In this document: positions 1 to 8,144 of the stretch, piece after piece
Layout: the number at the start of each line of letters is the position of its first letter
Position numbering within the stretch: position 1 is the first letter of the stretch
Assembly: GCA_004017275.1 (NCBI GenBank)
Contig: SAKE01000006.1
Location: forward strand, 1-64,000
DNA: 64,000 nt
Direction of reading: 5' to 3'
Origin: Mesorhizobium sp.
GTDB lineage: Bacteria; Pseudomonadota; Alphaproteobacteria; Rhizobiales; Rhizobiaceae
Position numbers and translations under genes: made by a program
Notes under the pieces: model-generated
The model's database searches: none
Told to the model about the DNA's origin: nothing
Seen by the model: only the letters and a program-made list of their open reading frames with translations

Positions 1-53
1 CCTTCTCCCCGTCACTATACGGGGAGAAGGTGCCGGCAGGCGGATGAGGGGCG
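1..53. repeat. Palindromic intergenic repeat, type A (cut by window edge)
   Basis: It contains the hairpin half ccttctcccc/ggggagaagg followed by gtgccggcaggcggatgagg, the same sequence found in the right part of the complete copies at 7975-8103 and 62239-62365. The left half lies outside the window. It sits downstream of the stop codon of the minus-strand gene that ends at 128. Confidence 0.85.
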
Positions 54-127
54 GCTGCGGCTTCGCCAGAAGCATCTTTGGGAGCGGTCATTTGCCGGCT
101 TGGTGGCTCCAGCCTCGCCCGCAAATT

Positions 128-2569
128 CTAGGCCTTCACTCGCTCTGCAGTTGGGTCGTACATCGGCTCGAGATGGATGTTGGCCGGCGTGCGCTCCATC
201 GCGACCACCAGTTCATAGTCGCCCGAGACGAGAAAATCGTCGCTCACCCCATCGGCATTGCGCACATAGCCGTAGCCGATGTTCTTGCCTAGCGTGTAGC
301 CATAACCGCCGCTGCTGAGATAACCGACGGGCTCGCCATTGCGCAGGATGGTTTCGCGACCGAGCAGCACGATCTCGGGATCGTTGACCGTGAAGCCGGC
401 AAAGCGTTTCTTCAGTGCAGCGCCGCCGGTCTTCTCCAGCGCGCGCCGTCCGACGAAATCCGTGTTCTTGCGCAGCTTGACCGCCCAGCCGAGCCCGGCC
501 TCCTGCGGCGTGTCGTTGGGGGTAATGTCGGAGCCCCAGGCGCGATAGCCTTTTTCCAGCCGCAGCGATTCCAGCGCCCGGTAGCCGACCGGGCGGATGT
601 CGTGCTTCTTGCCTGCCGCCATCAGCGCGTCGAAGACTTCGCCGGTGGCCGCGATCGGCACATGCAGTTCCCAGCCGAGTTCGCCGACATAGGTGACGCG
701 CAGCGCCCGTACTGTGTGGCCGGCGATGGCAATCTCGCGCACATGGCCAAAGGGGAAGCCGGCATTCGACACGTCCGCATCCGTCACGTCGGCCAGCACG
801 TCGCGCGCCCGAGGACCCATCAGCGATAGCGTGCCGAAATCCTCGGTGACATCGACAAGCCTGGCATCGAGCCCCTCGCCGATATGGTCGCCGATCCATG
901 AGAAATCATGCGTGCGGAAGCCGGTGCCAGTGACGATGTAGAACTTTTCCTCGCCCAGCCGCGCCACGGTCAGATCCGCTTCGATGCCGCCGCGCGTGTT
1001 GAGAAGCTGCGTGTAGGTCAGCCGGCCGATCGGCTTGCTGACGTCGTTGGCGCAGATCCAGTCCAGCGCCTTCTGCGCGTCGGGGCCGCTCAGCTCGTAT
1101 TTCGCGAAAGACGATTGATCGAAGATACCGACATGCTCGCGCACATGCCGGTGTTCGTCGCCGACAGCCGCGAACCAGTTCTGCCGCCCCATCGAATAGA
1201 TGTCCCGCGGTTCGACACCCTCAGGCGCAAACCAGTTCGGCCGCTCCCAGCCAAGCTTCGAGCCGAACACGGCGCGCTGCTGTTTCAGCCTCTCGTAGAG
1301 TGGTGAGACGATGCGAGGCCGCCCACTGGCATACTCTTCATGCGGAAAGCCGATCGTATAGTGCTTGCCATAGGCCTCCAGCGTGCGGTCGCAGACCCAT
1401 TGACGGTCGCGATGCAAATTGGAAAAGCGCCTGATGTCGACCACCCACAGGTCGAGCGGCGCTTCGCCGTCGACCACCCACTGCGCCAGCACCCAACCGG
1501 CGCCGCCACCCGAGGCGATGCCGAAGGCGTTGAAGCCGGCACCGACGAACATGTTGGCGCATTCGGGCGCCGTGCCTAGGATAAAATTGCCGTCCGGCGT
1601 AAAGCTCTCCGGTCCGTTGATCATCTGCTTGACGCCGACGGTTTCCAGTGCCGGCACACGCGCGATCGCCTGCATCATGTGCTGCTCGAAATGGTCGTAA
1701 TCGTCGTCGAACAGCCGGAACTCCCAATCATCGGGTACATCTCCGGTCGTCCAGGCCTGCGGGTTCGGCTCGTAGCCGCCCATCACCAGCCCGCCGACCT
1801 CCTCCTTGAAGTAGGTGCGCCGGTCCGGGTCGCGGATGGTCGGCGCGTCGGTCGCCAGTCCGTCGATCTTCTCGGTGATGATGTACTGGTGCTTCACCGG
1901 CTGCAGCGGTACGTTGATGCCGGCCATGGCCCCGACCTGCCGCGCCCATTGGCCGGCGCAGTTGACCACCTTGCCGCAGGCGATGTCGCCCTTGCTGGTC
2001 TTCACCGCTGTGATGCGGCCGTCCTTCATCACGAAGCCGGTGACGCGCACATCCTCGAACAGTTTGGCGCCATGCATGCGCGCGCCCTTGGCCAGCGATT
2101 GCGTGATGTCGGAGGGGCTCGCCTGACCGTCGGTAGGCAGCCAGGAGGCGCCGACGAGGTCGCCCGTCTCCATGAGCGGCCACATCGCCTTGACTTCCTC
2201 CGGCGACAGCAATTGCATGTCCATGCCGAAGCTTTTCGCTGTCGTCGCCAGCCTTTTGTACTCGGTCCAGCGGTCGGCATTGGTGGCGAGTCTGAGGCAT
2301 CCGGTCATCTTCCAGCCTGTGGCCAGACCGGTCTCGGCCTCCAGTCCCTTGTAGAGATCGACGGAGTATTTCAGCACGCGTGTGATCGAGGCCGACGAGC
2401 GCAGCTGGCCGACGAGGCCGGCGGCATGCCAGGTCGAGCCCGAAGTCAGCTTGCCCTGCTCAAGCAGCACAACGTCGGCCTTGTGGTCACGCGCCAGGTG
2501 ATAGGCCGTCGAACAGCCGATGATGCCGCCGCCGATGACGACGATGGCGGCCTGGCTGGGCAATGTCAT
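128..2569 (-). CDS. FAD-dependent dimethylglycine/sarcosine dehydrogenase-like protein
   Basis: The 813-residue product has an N-terminal Rossmann FAD site (VVIGGGIIGCSTAYHLA, about residues 8-25), a DAO-type oxidoreductase domain to about residue 420, and a C-terminal GcvT/aminomethyltransferase-like folate domain. This layout is typical of dimethylglycine and sarcosine dehydrogenases, which oxidatively demethylate N-methylglycines and pass the one-carbon unit to tetrahydrofolate. The length matches that family (about 810-860 residues). The frame stays open upstream to 2890, but the start at 2569 was chosen because the FAD motif follows at once and the extra 107 residues merely antisense-overlap the kinase coding sequence. 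The start shares ATGA with the stop of the upstream kinase gene, so the two are translationally coupled. The exact substrate (dimethylglycine, sarcosine or another N-methyl amine) cannot be decided. Confidence 0.88.
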   Translation of the reverse strand: MTLPSQAAIVVIGGGIIGCSTAYHLARDHKADVVLLEQGKLTSGSTWHAAGLVGQLRSSASITRVLKYSVDLYKGLEAETGLATGWKMTGCLRLATNADRWTEYKRLATTAKSFGMDMQLLSPEEVKAMWPLMETGDLVGASWLPTDGQASPSDITQSLAKGARMHGAKLFEDVRVTGFVMKDGRITAVKTSKGDIACGKVVNCAGQWARQVGAMAGINVPLQPVKHQYIITEKIDGLATDAPTIRDPDRRTYFKEEVGGLVMGGYEPNPQAWTTGDVPDDWEFRLFDDDYDHFEQHMMQAIARVPALETVGVKQMINGPESFTPDGNFILGTAPECANMFVGAGFNAFGIASGGGAGWVLAQWVVDGEAPLDLWVVDIRRFSNLHRDRQWVCDRTLEAYGKHYTIGFPHEEYASGRPRIVSPLYERLKQQRAVFGSKLGWERPNWFAPEGVEPRDIYSMGRQNWFAAVGDEHRHVREHVGIFDQSSFAKYELSGPDAQKALDWICANDVSKPIGRLTYTQLLNTRGGIEADLTVARLGEEKFYIVTGTGFRTHDFSWIGDHIGEGLDARLVDVTEDFGTLSLMGPRARDVLADVTDADVSNAGFPFGHVREIAIAGHTVRALRVTYVGELGWELHVPIAATGEVFDALMAAGKKHDIRPVGYRALESLRLEKGYRAWGSDITPNDTPQEAGLGWAVKLRKNTDFVGRRALEKTGGAALKKRFAGFTVNDPEIVLLGRETILRNGEPVGYLSSGGYGYTLGKNIGYGYVRNADGVSDDFLVSGDYELVVAMERTPANIHLEPMYDPTAERVKA

Positions 2570-3453
2570 GATTTTTGTATCCCGTATTTTGTCCGGTAGT
2601 TTTCCAGCGCCGCGTCGAGCCGCGTCAGGTTTTCCTCGGTGTAGGCGACGTAGTCGATGCCGGGCGCGTCGAGATAGAGTTCGGACACCATGCTCCACAT
2701 CGCCTCGCGCAGCAGCGAGGCGCATTGCATGGCTGCATGCGAGCGGCGGATCGCCTCGTCCGGTTCCTTCATGAAATAGGCGGTCAGGAAGGCGAAGGAT
2801 TCCTCGTCGCTCATGCCGGCATTGGAGGCGACGCCGGCAAGGTCGAACATCGCCGTGTTGAAGCCGGCATATTCGAAGTCGATCAGCCACAGCCTGTTGC
2901 CGTCGTCGAGAATGTTGGCCGGCAACAGATCATTGTGGCCAAAGACGATCGGCAGCAGTTTCTGTGCGCGCTCCAGCTCGTCGGCCAGCGTCAGCAGGCG
3001 CGGCAAGTCGTTGCGCTTGCGGCTGCCGCCTTCTTCAAGCGTGCGCGCATAGTCGCGAATGACGTGGAACACCCAGAACATGAAGCCGGCGCCGGAGACG
3101 TGACTGGGCATCTCCCGGTGGAAGGCGCGCATCAGGGCCGCGACGCGGCCGAGATTGGCGCGCACGTCCTCGGCGAGATAGGTCTTGGCGCCAAGGAACT
3201 CCGTCACCAGGATGCCCGGTTCGGCATGGAGGACGGCTGGCGCGAAACCGGCGGCATGCGCCGCCCGCGCGGTCATCACCTCGCGCTCGCGAAAGACATG
3301 GTGGAACGGATAGTCCTTGCCGAAGCGCACGACATGTCTTCCGGCCGCGTCTTTGACCACATAGTTGGCGTTGCTGAGACCACCCGGCAGCGGCGCAATC
3401 TCGATACTGCCGGTCCAGCAGGGCAGGGCGCGGATGCGATCCTCGGCGGTCAT
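2566..3453 (-). CDS. Choline/ethanolamine kinase-like phosphotransferase (APH fold)
   Basis: A 295-residue protein kinase-like phosphotransferase. The catalytic motif GHNDLLPANIL, followed by LIDFEYAG, is the Brenner and DFE signature of choline kinase/LicA proteins. The glycine-rich nucleotide loop is PLPGGLSNANYVV near residue 24. It would phosphorylate choline, ethanolamine or a related small alcohol. The first gene of a two-gene minus-strand operon, it overlaps the FAD dehydrogenase by 4 bp. Start at 3453 (MTAEDR) was taken because homology begins there; the in-frame extension to 3606 runs through a terminator hairpin and is not credible. Pairing with an N-methylglycine-type dehydrogenase suggests a role in quaternary amine metabolism, which is inference. 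Confidence 0.8.
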   Translation of the reverse strand: MTAEDRIRALPCWTGSIEIAPLPGGLSNANYVVKDAAGRHVVRFGKDYPFHHVFREREVMTARAAHAAGFAPAVLHAEPGILVTEFLGAKTYLAEDVRANLGRVAALMRAFHREMPSHVSGAGFMFWVFHVIRDYARTLEEGGSRKRNDLPRLLTLADELERAQKLLPIVFGHNDLLPANILDDGNRLWLIDFEYAGFNTAMFDLAGVASNAGMSDEESFAFLTAYFMKEPDEAIRRSHAAMQCASLLREAMWSMVSELYLDAPGIDYVAYTEENLTRLDAALENYRTKYGIQKS

Positions 3454-3520
3454 GCAATCATCCCTGGTTTGCTGGACTTCGAGAAGGCGCCATGAATAAC
3501 GACGACAGTGGGGAGAACGC

Positions 3521-3576
3521 AAAAAATCTCGTCGGTGCGGGATGCCAGGATCGGTATCCCGCACCGCACCGACGAG
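3521..3576 (-). terminator. Intrinsic terminator / attenuator hairpin
   Basis: On the minus strand the arms CTCGTCGGTGCGG...GGGAT and ATCCCGCACCGACGAG (3576-3528) pair over 16 bp with a 5-nt bulge in the first arm. They are followed directly by A and six T residues (3527-3521). It lies between the predicted promoter and the kinase start, so it would end or regulate the leader transcript. Confidence 0.8.
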
Positions 3577-3710
3577 CCCCTTGGCCAGGTTATGAATCCC
3601 CGGCATCCGCCCCCGCGGATCTGAAAATTCCTTGCACCAGACACGGTCAAAACTGCCTGGTCGGTGAGTTGCGGCTCTGCTCTCCTAATGGCTGCTCCCA
3701 ACCCTGTCAC
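3521..3710 (-). ncRNA. Putative structured leader or small RNA upstream of the kinase-dehydrogenase operon
   Basis: Transcription from the promoter at 3717-3745 would give about 190 nt before the strong intrinsic terminator at 3521-3576, followed by the kinase start at 3453. A promoter, roughly 130 nt of non-coding RNA, and a terminator before the first gene is the layout of an attenuator or riboswitch; an independent small RNA would look the same. I could not match it to a known riboswitch consensus (glycine, SAM, SAH, TPP, FMN, cobalamin). Function unknown. Confidence 0.5.
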
Positions 3711-3716
3711 GGTTGA

Positions 3717-3745
3717 ATTTCACGCCAGGGTTGCCCGGTTGTCAA
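3717..3745 (-). promoter_or_regulatory. Sigma70-type promoter for the leader/kinase operon
   Basis: On the minus strand TTGACA (3745-3740) is followed after exactly 17 nt by TGAAAT (3722-3717). The predicted transcription start is near 3710. The -35 is a perfect consensus match and the -10 is acceptable for alphaproteobacteria. Confidence 0.6.
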
Positions 3746-3788
3746 CAAAAAGCCGTGACTTTTTTTGGGTATTTTGCCCGAAAGCACG

Positions 3789-3818
3789 GGTAATTCCTTT
3801 AAAAGCGTTTGAATTACC
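3789..3818. promoter_or_regulatory. Inverted-repeat operator candidate between DeoR gene and leader promoter
   Basis: The arms ggtaattc (3789-3796) and gaattacc (3811-3818) form an 8-bp perfect inverted repeat with a 14-nt spacer. The octamer aaagcgtt also occurs twice as a direct repeat (3802-3809 and 3831-3838). It lies 36 bp upstream of the deoR-type start and upstream of the divergent minus-strand promoter, so it could serve autoregulation and control of the operon. Confidence 0.4.
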
Positions 3819-3854
3819 TTAGAATCGGTCAAAGCGTTATCTCTGGGGAGCCAG

Positions 3855-4631
3855 ATGGCCCAGTCCAAACGACACGGCGAGATTCTGCGGCTCGTGCAGG
3901 AAGAGGGGACCGTCACCATCGCCAGCCTGGCCGACCGGCTCGGCGTGTCGCTCGAGACCGTGCGCCGCGACGTCAAGCCGCTCACGGGCGATGGTTCCGT
4001 CCTCAAGATGCATGGCGCGATCGGCCTGCCGTCGATGATCGGCGAAGCGCCGTTCGAGCGGCGCATGCGTGAGAATGCCGACGCCAAGCGCGTCATTGCC
4101 CGCATGGTCGCCGCCACCATACGCGACGGTGAATCGATCATGCTCGACACCGGCACGACGACCTCGTTCCTTGCCCGTGAACTGCTCGGCCACCGGCGCC
4201 TGACGGTCGTCACCAACTCGTCGGATATCGCCCGCACGCTGGCCACCATCAACGGCAACAAGGTCTACATGGCCGGCGGCGAGCTGCGCAGCGATTCCGG
4301 CGCTGCCTTCGGCGCCTCGGCCATCGACTTCGTCAGCCGCTTCTCGGTCAGCCACGCCATCATCTCCACCGGCGCCATCGATGCGGTGATGGGTGTCATG
4401 GACTATGATTTGGAAGAGGCCGAGTTCGCCCGCATGGTGCTATCGCGCGGCCAGCGCTCCCTCGTCATCACCGATCACTCGAAGTTCGGCCGCCTTGGTC
4501 TGGTCCAGGTTTGCGGCTTCGACAGTTTCTCCGAACTCGCCACCGACCGCTCGCCGCCGCACGATATAACCGCCACCCTCGCACAGGCCGGCGCGCGGCT
4601 CAGCATCGCCGGCGAGGAAGCCGGGTTCTGA
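3855..4631 (+). CDS. DeoR/GlpR-family transcriptional regulator
   Basis: A 258-residue repressor-type protein. It has an N-terminal DeoR helix-turn-helix (LADRLGVSLETVRRD, about residues 25-39) and a C-terminal sugar-phosphate-sensing DeoRC domain with LDTGTTT and a late SRGQRSLVITDHSKFG segment. The length is standard for the family. GGGGAG 5 nt upstream supports the ATG at 3855. It is transcribed divergently from the kinase/FAD dehydrogenase operon across an inverted-repeat operator candidate, so it probably regulates that operon. The effector is normally a phosphorylated metabolite in this family, which would fit a neighbouring kinase. Confidence 0.88.
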   Translation: MAQSKRHGEILRLVQEEGTVTIASLADRLGVSLETVRRDVKPLTGDGSVLKMHGAIGLPSMIGEAPFERRMRENADAKRVIARMVAATIRDGESIMLDTGTTTSFLARELLGHRRLTVVTNSSDIARTLATINGNKVYMAGGELRSDSGAAFGASAIDFVSRFSVSHAIISTGAIDAVMGVMDYDLEEAEFARMVLSRGQRSLVITDHSKFGRLGLVQVCGFDSFSELATDRSPPHDITATLAQAGARLSIAGEEAGF

Positions 4632-4934
4632 ACCAAACACGAGCGGCTCGGGCGCAGACGCCCGCGAAGGTGCCACCCGAACGATATGTCGCGGATGTCG
4701 AATACGCTTTGTCCGCGCCGAGGCGCAATGTCCATGCAATCCATTCGCGGCAAACAGAACCAGTCGGTGCGCGATTCGCCTCGTATGCCGGCGCCAAGGC
4801 GTCGGACCCGATATATGCAACAGTTTTCGGGTCCGACGCTACAACAGCAAGTGCCGCGCCGCGCGATCGAAGCGTTGGATCCAGGATGAGGGTTGCCTGC
4901 AGATGATGCTTTGCCTTTTCTCAAGGGATAGACC
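4632..4934. other. Intergenic region with a hairpin
   Basis: About 300 bp without a credible gene. The only clear structure is a perfect 12-bp inverted repeat, cgtcggacccga (4800-4811) and tcgggtccgacg (4827-4838), with a 15-nt loop and no T-run on either side. It may be a rho-independent processing hairpin or a repeat. Nothing else recognised. Confidence 0.5.
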
Positions 4935-5591
4935 GTGGCGCCGTTGGGCGTTGGCGTCATCATGGCGTTTCGCGTGACAGGCCCGCTTGCGACAATCCTC
5001 GGCTTCGGTCTGTTGGGCGTCTTCTGTCTCGCCTTCACGGAAAAGATCCTGCCCATACCGCCTTCGCATGTGCTGCTGCTGTTCCTCGGCATGACCGCGG
5101 CACCGAATGCTGCGACATTGCTGATCCTGCTTTTGGTGACGACGCTTGCCGCCACCTCTGGCTGTCTTGTCTGGTATACGGTGGGCCGGCGGATTGGGCC
5201 TAATCGTGCCGATAGGCTGATCGAACGTTTCGGCAGATATGTCTGCCTGCGCCACGCGACCTATCACAAGCTCGGCCAGGCCTATCGTCGCCATCACGTC
5301 CGGGTGTCGCTGCTGGCGCAGTTCATCCCGACGGTGCGCAATTACCTGCCGATTGCGGCCGGCGCGCTCTGTCTTCCTGCCTTGCCTTTCGCCGCGGCGA
5401 CACTGGTCGGCGCCACGCTCTGGAACACCGGCTTTCTCGTCACCGGCTATCTGATGCGTGGCAGCGGCCGGAACTTGTTTACGGTGGGTTTGCACATCAT
5501 TGTCATCGTCGTGGCTCTGGAGGCTGCGTTCATGCTTGCGCTGCGCTATGGCCCCGCATGCTGGCGGCGCATCAAGCTGCTGTTCGGCTGA
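4935..5591 (+). CDS. DedA-family integral membrane protein
   Basis: The 218-residue hydrophobic protein has about five membrane segments and the DedA/VTT (SNARE-associated) pattern: an N-terminal re-entrant FTEKILPIPPSHVLLLF, the basic GRRIGPNRADRLIERFG region, and the family core RVSLLAQFIPTVRNYLPIAAG (about residues 127-147). DedA proteins support membrane homeostasis and lipid or proton-linked transport; members of the wider family scramble lipids. The GTG start at 4935 has AAGGGA about 8 nt upstream; an ATG ten codons in (4962) is the alternative. It stands alone, with a LysR gene downstream on the same strand. Confidence 0.8.
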   Translation: MAPLGVGVIMAFRVTGPLATILGFGLLGVFCLAFTEKILPIPPSHVLLLFLGMTAAPNAATLLILLLVTTLAATSGCLVWYTVGRRIGPNRADRLIERFGRYVCLRHATYHKLGQAYRRHHVRVSLLAQFIPTVRNYLPIAAGALCLPALPFAAATLVGATLWNTGFLVTGYLMRGSGRNLFTVGLHIIVIVVALEAAFMLALRYGPACWRRIKLLFG

Positions 5592-5666
5592 GTGCCGGTT
5601 CGGCGGTCATGGGATAAGCTCTGCGGCCGGCTTTCCTTCGCTTCCGTGCCGGTGTTTAGTCCGGCC

Positions 5667-6578
5667 ATGGCCTTCACCATCCGCCAGTTGCAGTTCTTCA
5701 TCGCCGTGGCCGAGCAAGGCACGGTTTCGGGCGCGGCGCAAAATCTCTCCATTTCGCAGTCGTCGGTCACCGAAGCGATCAAGGAACTCGAAAGCGATCT
5801 CGGCGTCGAACTGTTCGAACGCCATCCGCGCGGGTTGAACATCACCCACAAGGGCCATCAATTCCTACGCCACGCGACGAAAATCCTTGCCGACGTTTCC
5901 GATGCGCGCCGCTCTTTCTCCGGCGAGCAGGCGGTGGCGGGTGGCCGGCTGCAGCTCGGCGTCACCTCGCTGGTCGCCGGCTATGTGCTGTCGGATCTGC
6001 TTGCCCGTTACCGTCGCGCCTATCCTGGCGTCGAGGTCTCGGCCATCGAGGACAATGGCGATTACCTCGAACATCTCTTGATCGGCGGCAAGCTCGACAT
6101 TGCCGTCATGGTCACCTCCAATCTGCGCGATCGCACCGCCCTGCAATCGGAAATCCTCGAAGTCTCTGCCTATCGGTTGTGGCTGCCGCTCGGCCACCCG
6201 CTCGTTGGCGCCGACATCATCAGCATTGGCGACATTGCCTCTGAAACGCTGATCATGCTGACCGTCGACGAGATTGAGGAAAACACCGGCAAGTTGCTGA
6301 CGGCAATCGGCGCCAGGCCGCATGTAGCCTTCCGCACCCGTTCCGTGGAGGCCGTGCGCAGTCTGGTCGCCACCGGCGCCGGGGTGGCGCTGCTGCCCGA
6401 CCTTGTCTACCGGCCCTGGTCGCTGGAAGGCGACCGCATCGAATCGCGTGATATTTCCGGCTCCTTGCCGGTGGTCCAGGTCGGCATGGTCTGGCGGCGC
6501 GGCTCCGGCCTGCCGCAGGCGGCGCGCGATTTCATCGGCCTTGCGCAGTCGCAGCGGACGGTTCGTCAGCGTCCCTGA
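5667..6578 (+). CDS. LysR-family transcriptional regulator
   Basis: A 303-residue LTTR. The N-terminal winged helix (MAFTIRQLQFFIAVAEQG, then SISQSSVTEAIKELES) is followed by a periplasmic-binding-protein-like effector domain (about residues 95-295). The frame extends upstream to a GTG at 5592 but homology starts at the ATG at 5667. It is on the same strand as, and 219 bp upstream of, the polyamine transporter operon at 6798, which it may regulate; the target is not shown by the sequence. Confidence 0.88.
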   Translation: MAFTIRQLQFFIAVAEQGTVSGAAQNLSISQSSVTEAIKELESDLGVELFERHPRGLNITHKGHQFLRHATKILADVSDARRSFSGEQAVAGGRLQLGVTSLVAGYVLSDLLARYRRAYPGVEVSAIEDNGDYLEHLLIGGKLDIAVMVTSNLRDRTALQSEILEVSAYRLWLPLGHPLVGADIISIGDIASETLIMLTVDEIEENTGKLLTAIGARPHVAFRTRSVEAVRSLVATGAGVALLPDLVYRPWSLEGDRIESRDISGSLPVVQVGMVWRRGSGLPQAARDFIGLAQSQRTVRQRP

Positions 6579-6797
6579 GAGATCAACTGCCTGCCTATCG
6601 GAAAAACCGATATCGCCCTTCTGATAAATGAATTTGCGAAACCGGGATTTTCAAAGCACTTTTCGGTTCAGGGACCAAAGCCGCCATCAGAGCGGCATCG
6701 TGTCCACGGACGAACTGACAGTTTTCAGTCCGCGCGTGATCCCGGCGAAGGCCGAAAACCGGCTTTCGGGGTCAGGCGCCTAAATGGGAGATCGACA

Positions 6798-7952
6798 ATG
6801 AATTCATTCCTGAAGTCATGCACTGCTTTGACGGTCGCTCTGACCTTCTCCGGCCAGGTCGTCGCCCAGGTCAAGGAGCTTGGCAAGGGCGAAGGCCAGG
6901 TCAACATCGTTGCCTGGCCGGGCTACATCGAACGCGGCGAAACCGACAAGGGCTATGACTGGGTGACCTCCTTCGAGAAGGAGACCGGCTGCAAGGTCAA
7001 CGTCAAGACCGCCAACACCTCCGACGAGATGGTCTCACTGATGAACGAAGGCGGCTTCGACCTCGTCACCGCTTCGGGCGATGCCTCGCTGCGCCTCGTT
7101 GCCGGCAAACGCGTGCAGCCGATCAACACCGATCTCATCCCGAGCTGGAAGACGGTCGACGAGCGCCTCAAGGATGCGCCATGGTTCACCGTCGGCGGCG
7201 CCCATTACGGCGTTCCCTACCAGTGGGGTCCCAATGTCCTGATGTACAACACCGACGTGTTCAAGGAAGCTCCCAAGAGCTGGAACGTCGTCTTCGAGGA
7301 AATGAAGCTGCCGGACAGCAAGTCCAACAAGGGCCGCGTCCAAGCCTATGACGGGCCGATCCACATCGCGGATGCCGCCAACTATCTGATGTTCCACAAG
7401 CCGGAACTCGGCATCAAGGATCCCTATGAACTGAACGAGGACCAGTACAAGGCGGCGCTCGAATTGCTGCGCGTCCAGCGCACGCTGGTCGGCCGCTACT
7501 GGCATGACGCCGCCATCCAGGTCGACGATTTCCAGAACGAAGGCGTCGTCGCTTCCGGTTCGTGGCCGTATCAAGTCAACACGCTGGTCGCCGCCAAGAA
7601 GCCGGTCGCTTCAACCATTCCGGAAGAGGGTGCTACCGGCTGGGCCGACACGACCATGATGGAAGCCGACTCGGCCAATCCCAACTGCGCCTATATGTGG
7701 ATGGAACATTCGCTGTCGCCCAAGGTGCAGGGCGATGTCTCTGCCTGGTTCGGTTCGCTGCCGGTCGTGCCCGCCGCCTGCAAGGGCAATGAGCTTTTGA
7801 CCGACGAAGGCTGCAAGACCAACGGCTACGAGAACTTCGACAAGATCAAGTTCTGGAAGACACCGGTGTCGAAATGCACCACCCAGAACGACCAGTGCGT
7901 GCCCTACTACCGCTGGGTGTCGGACTATATCGGCGTCATCGGCGGACGGTGA
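6798..7952 (+). CDS. ydcS: YdcS-type polyamine ABC transporter substrate-binding protein
   Basis: A 384-residue periplasmic binding protein with a signal peptide (MNSFLKSCTALTVALTFSG, cleavage near residue 24). The mature part carries NIVAWPGYIERGETDKGYDW, TSDEMVSLMNEGGFDLV and VPYQWGPNVLMYN, very close to what I recall of E. coli YdcS (about 381 residues), a member of the spermidine/putrescine PotD family. It binds a polyamine or similar cation for import. It is the first gene of a ydcSTUV-patD arrangement. GGGAG lies 9 nt before the ATG. YdcS of E. coli has also been reported to have polyhydroxybutyrate synthase activity; no claim is made for this protein. Confidence 0.9.
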   Translation: MNSFLKSCTALTVALTFSGQVVAQVKELGKGEGQVNIVAWPGYIERGETDKGYDWVTSFEKETGCKVNVKTANTSDEMVSLMNEGGFDLVTASGDASLRLVAGKRVQPINTDLIPSWKTVDERLKDAPWFTVGGAHYGVPYQWGPNVLMYNTDVFKEAPKSWNVVFEEMKLPDSKSNKGRVQAYDGPIHIADAANYLMFHKPELGIKDPYELNEDQYKAALELLRVQRTLVGRYWHDAAIQVDDFQNEGVVASGSWPYQVNTLVAAKKPVASTIPEEGATGWADTTMMEADSANPNCAYMWMEHSLSPKVQGDVSAWFGSLPVVPAACKGNELLTDEGCKTNGYENFDKIKFWKTPVSKCTTQNDQCVPYYRWVSDYIGVIGGR

Positions 7953-7974
7953 GTTCGCTCGCTTGCTGAGCTCG

Positions 7975-8103
7975 GCGCTGCCCCTCACCCTTACCCTCTC
8001 CCCGTGAAGAACGGGGGAGAGAGGGTCGCCAGCGTTGGAGCGCTTCCCTTCTCCCCGTCACTATACGGGGAGAAGGTGCCGGCAGGCGGATGAGGGGCAG
8101 CGC
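7975..8103. repeat. Palindromic intergenic repeat, type A, complete copy
   Basis: A 129-bp element bounded by a perfect 13-bp inverted repeat (gcgctgcccctca and tgaggggcagcgc), with two internal hairpins: ctctccccgtgaagaacgggg and ccttctccccgtc-tatacggggagaagg. A second full copy lies at 62239-62365, partial ones at 1-53 and 28449-28689. It separates ydcS from ydcT within one operon and resembles the RIME-like mosaic repeats of rhizobia. Confidence 0.9.
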
Positions 8104-8144
8104 AGCCGCTTGAATTTGATGAGCCTGACCAATCAGGACAGCCC

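Noticed and set aside
2570..2890. 107-residue N-terminal extension of the FAD dehydrogenase
   Set aside because: It overlaps the kinase gene on the same strand; the FAD motif begins right after the ATG at 2569.
3521..3710. Glycine riboswitch ahead of the kinase-dehydrogenase operon
   Set aside because: The conserved glycine aptamer core was not found by eye; kept only as an unclassified leader.
7975..8103. CRISPR array
   Set aside because: The repeated units are single palindromic elements scattered over the window, not regularly spaced direct repeats with unique spacers.
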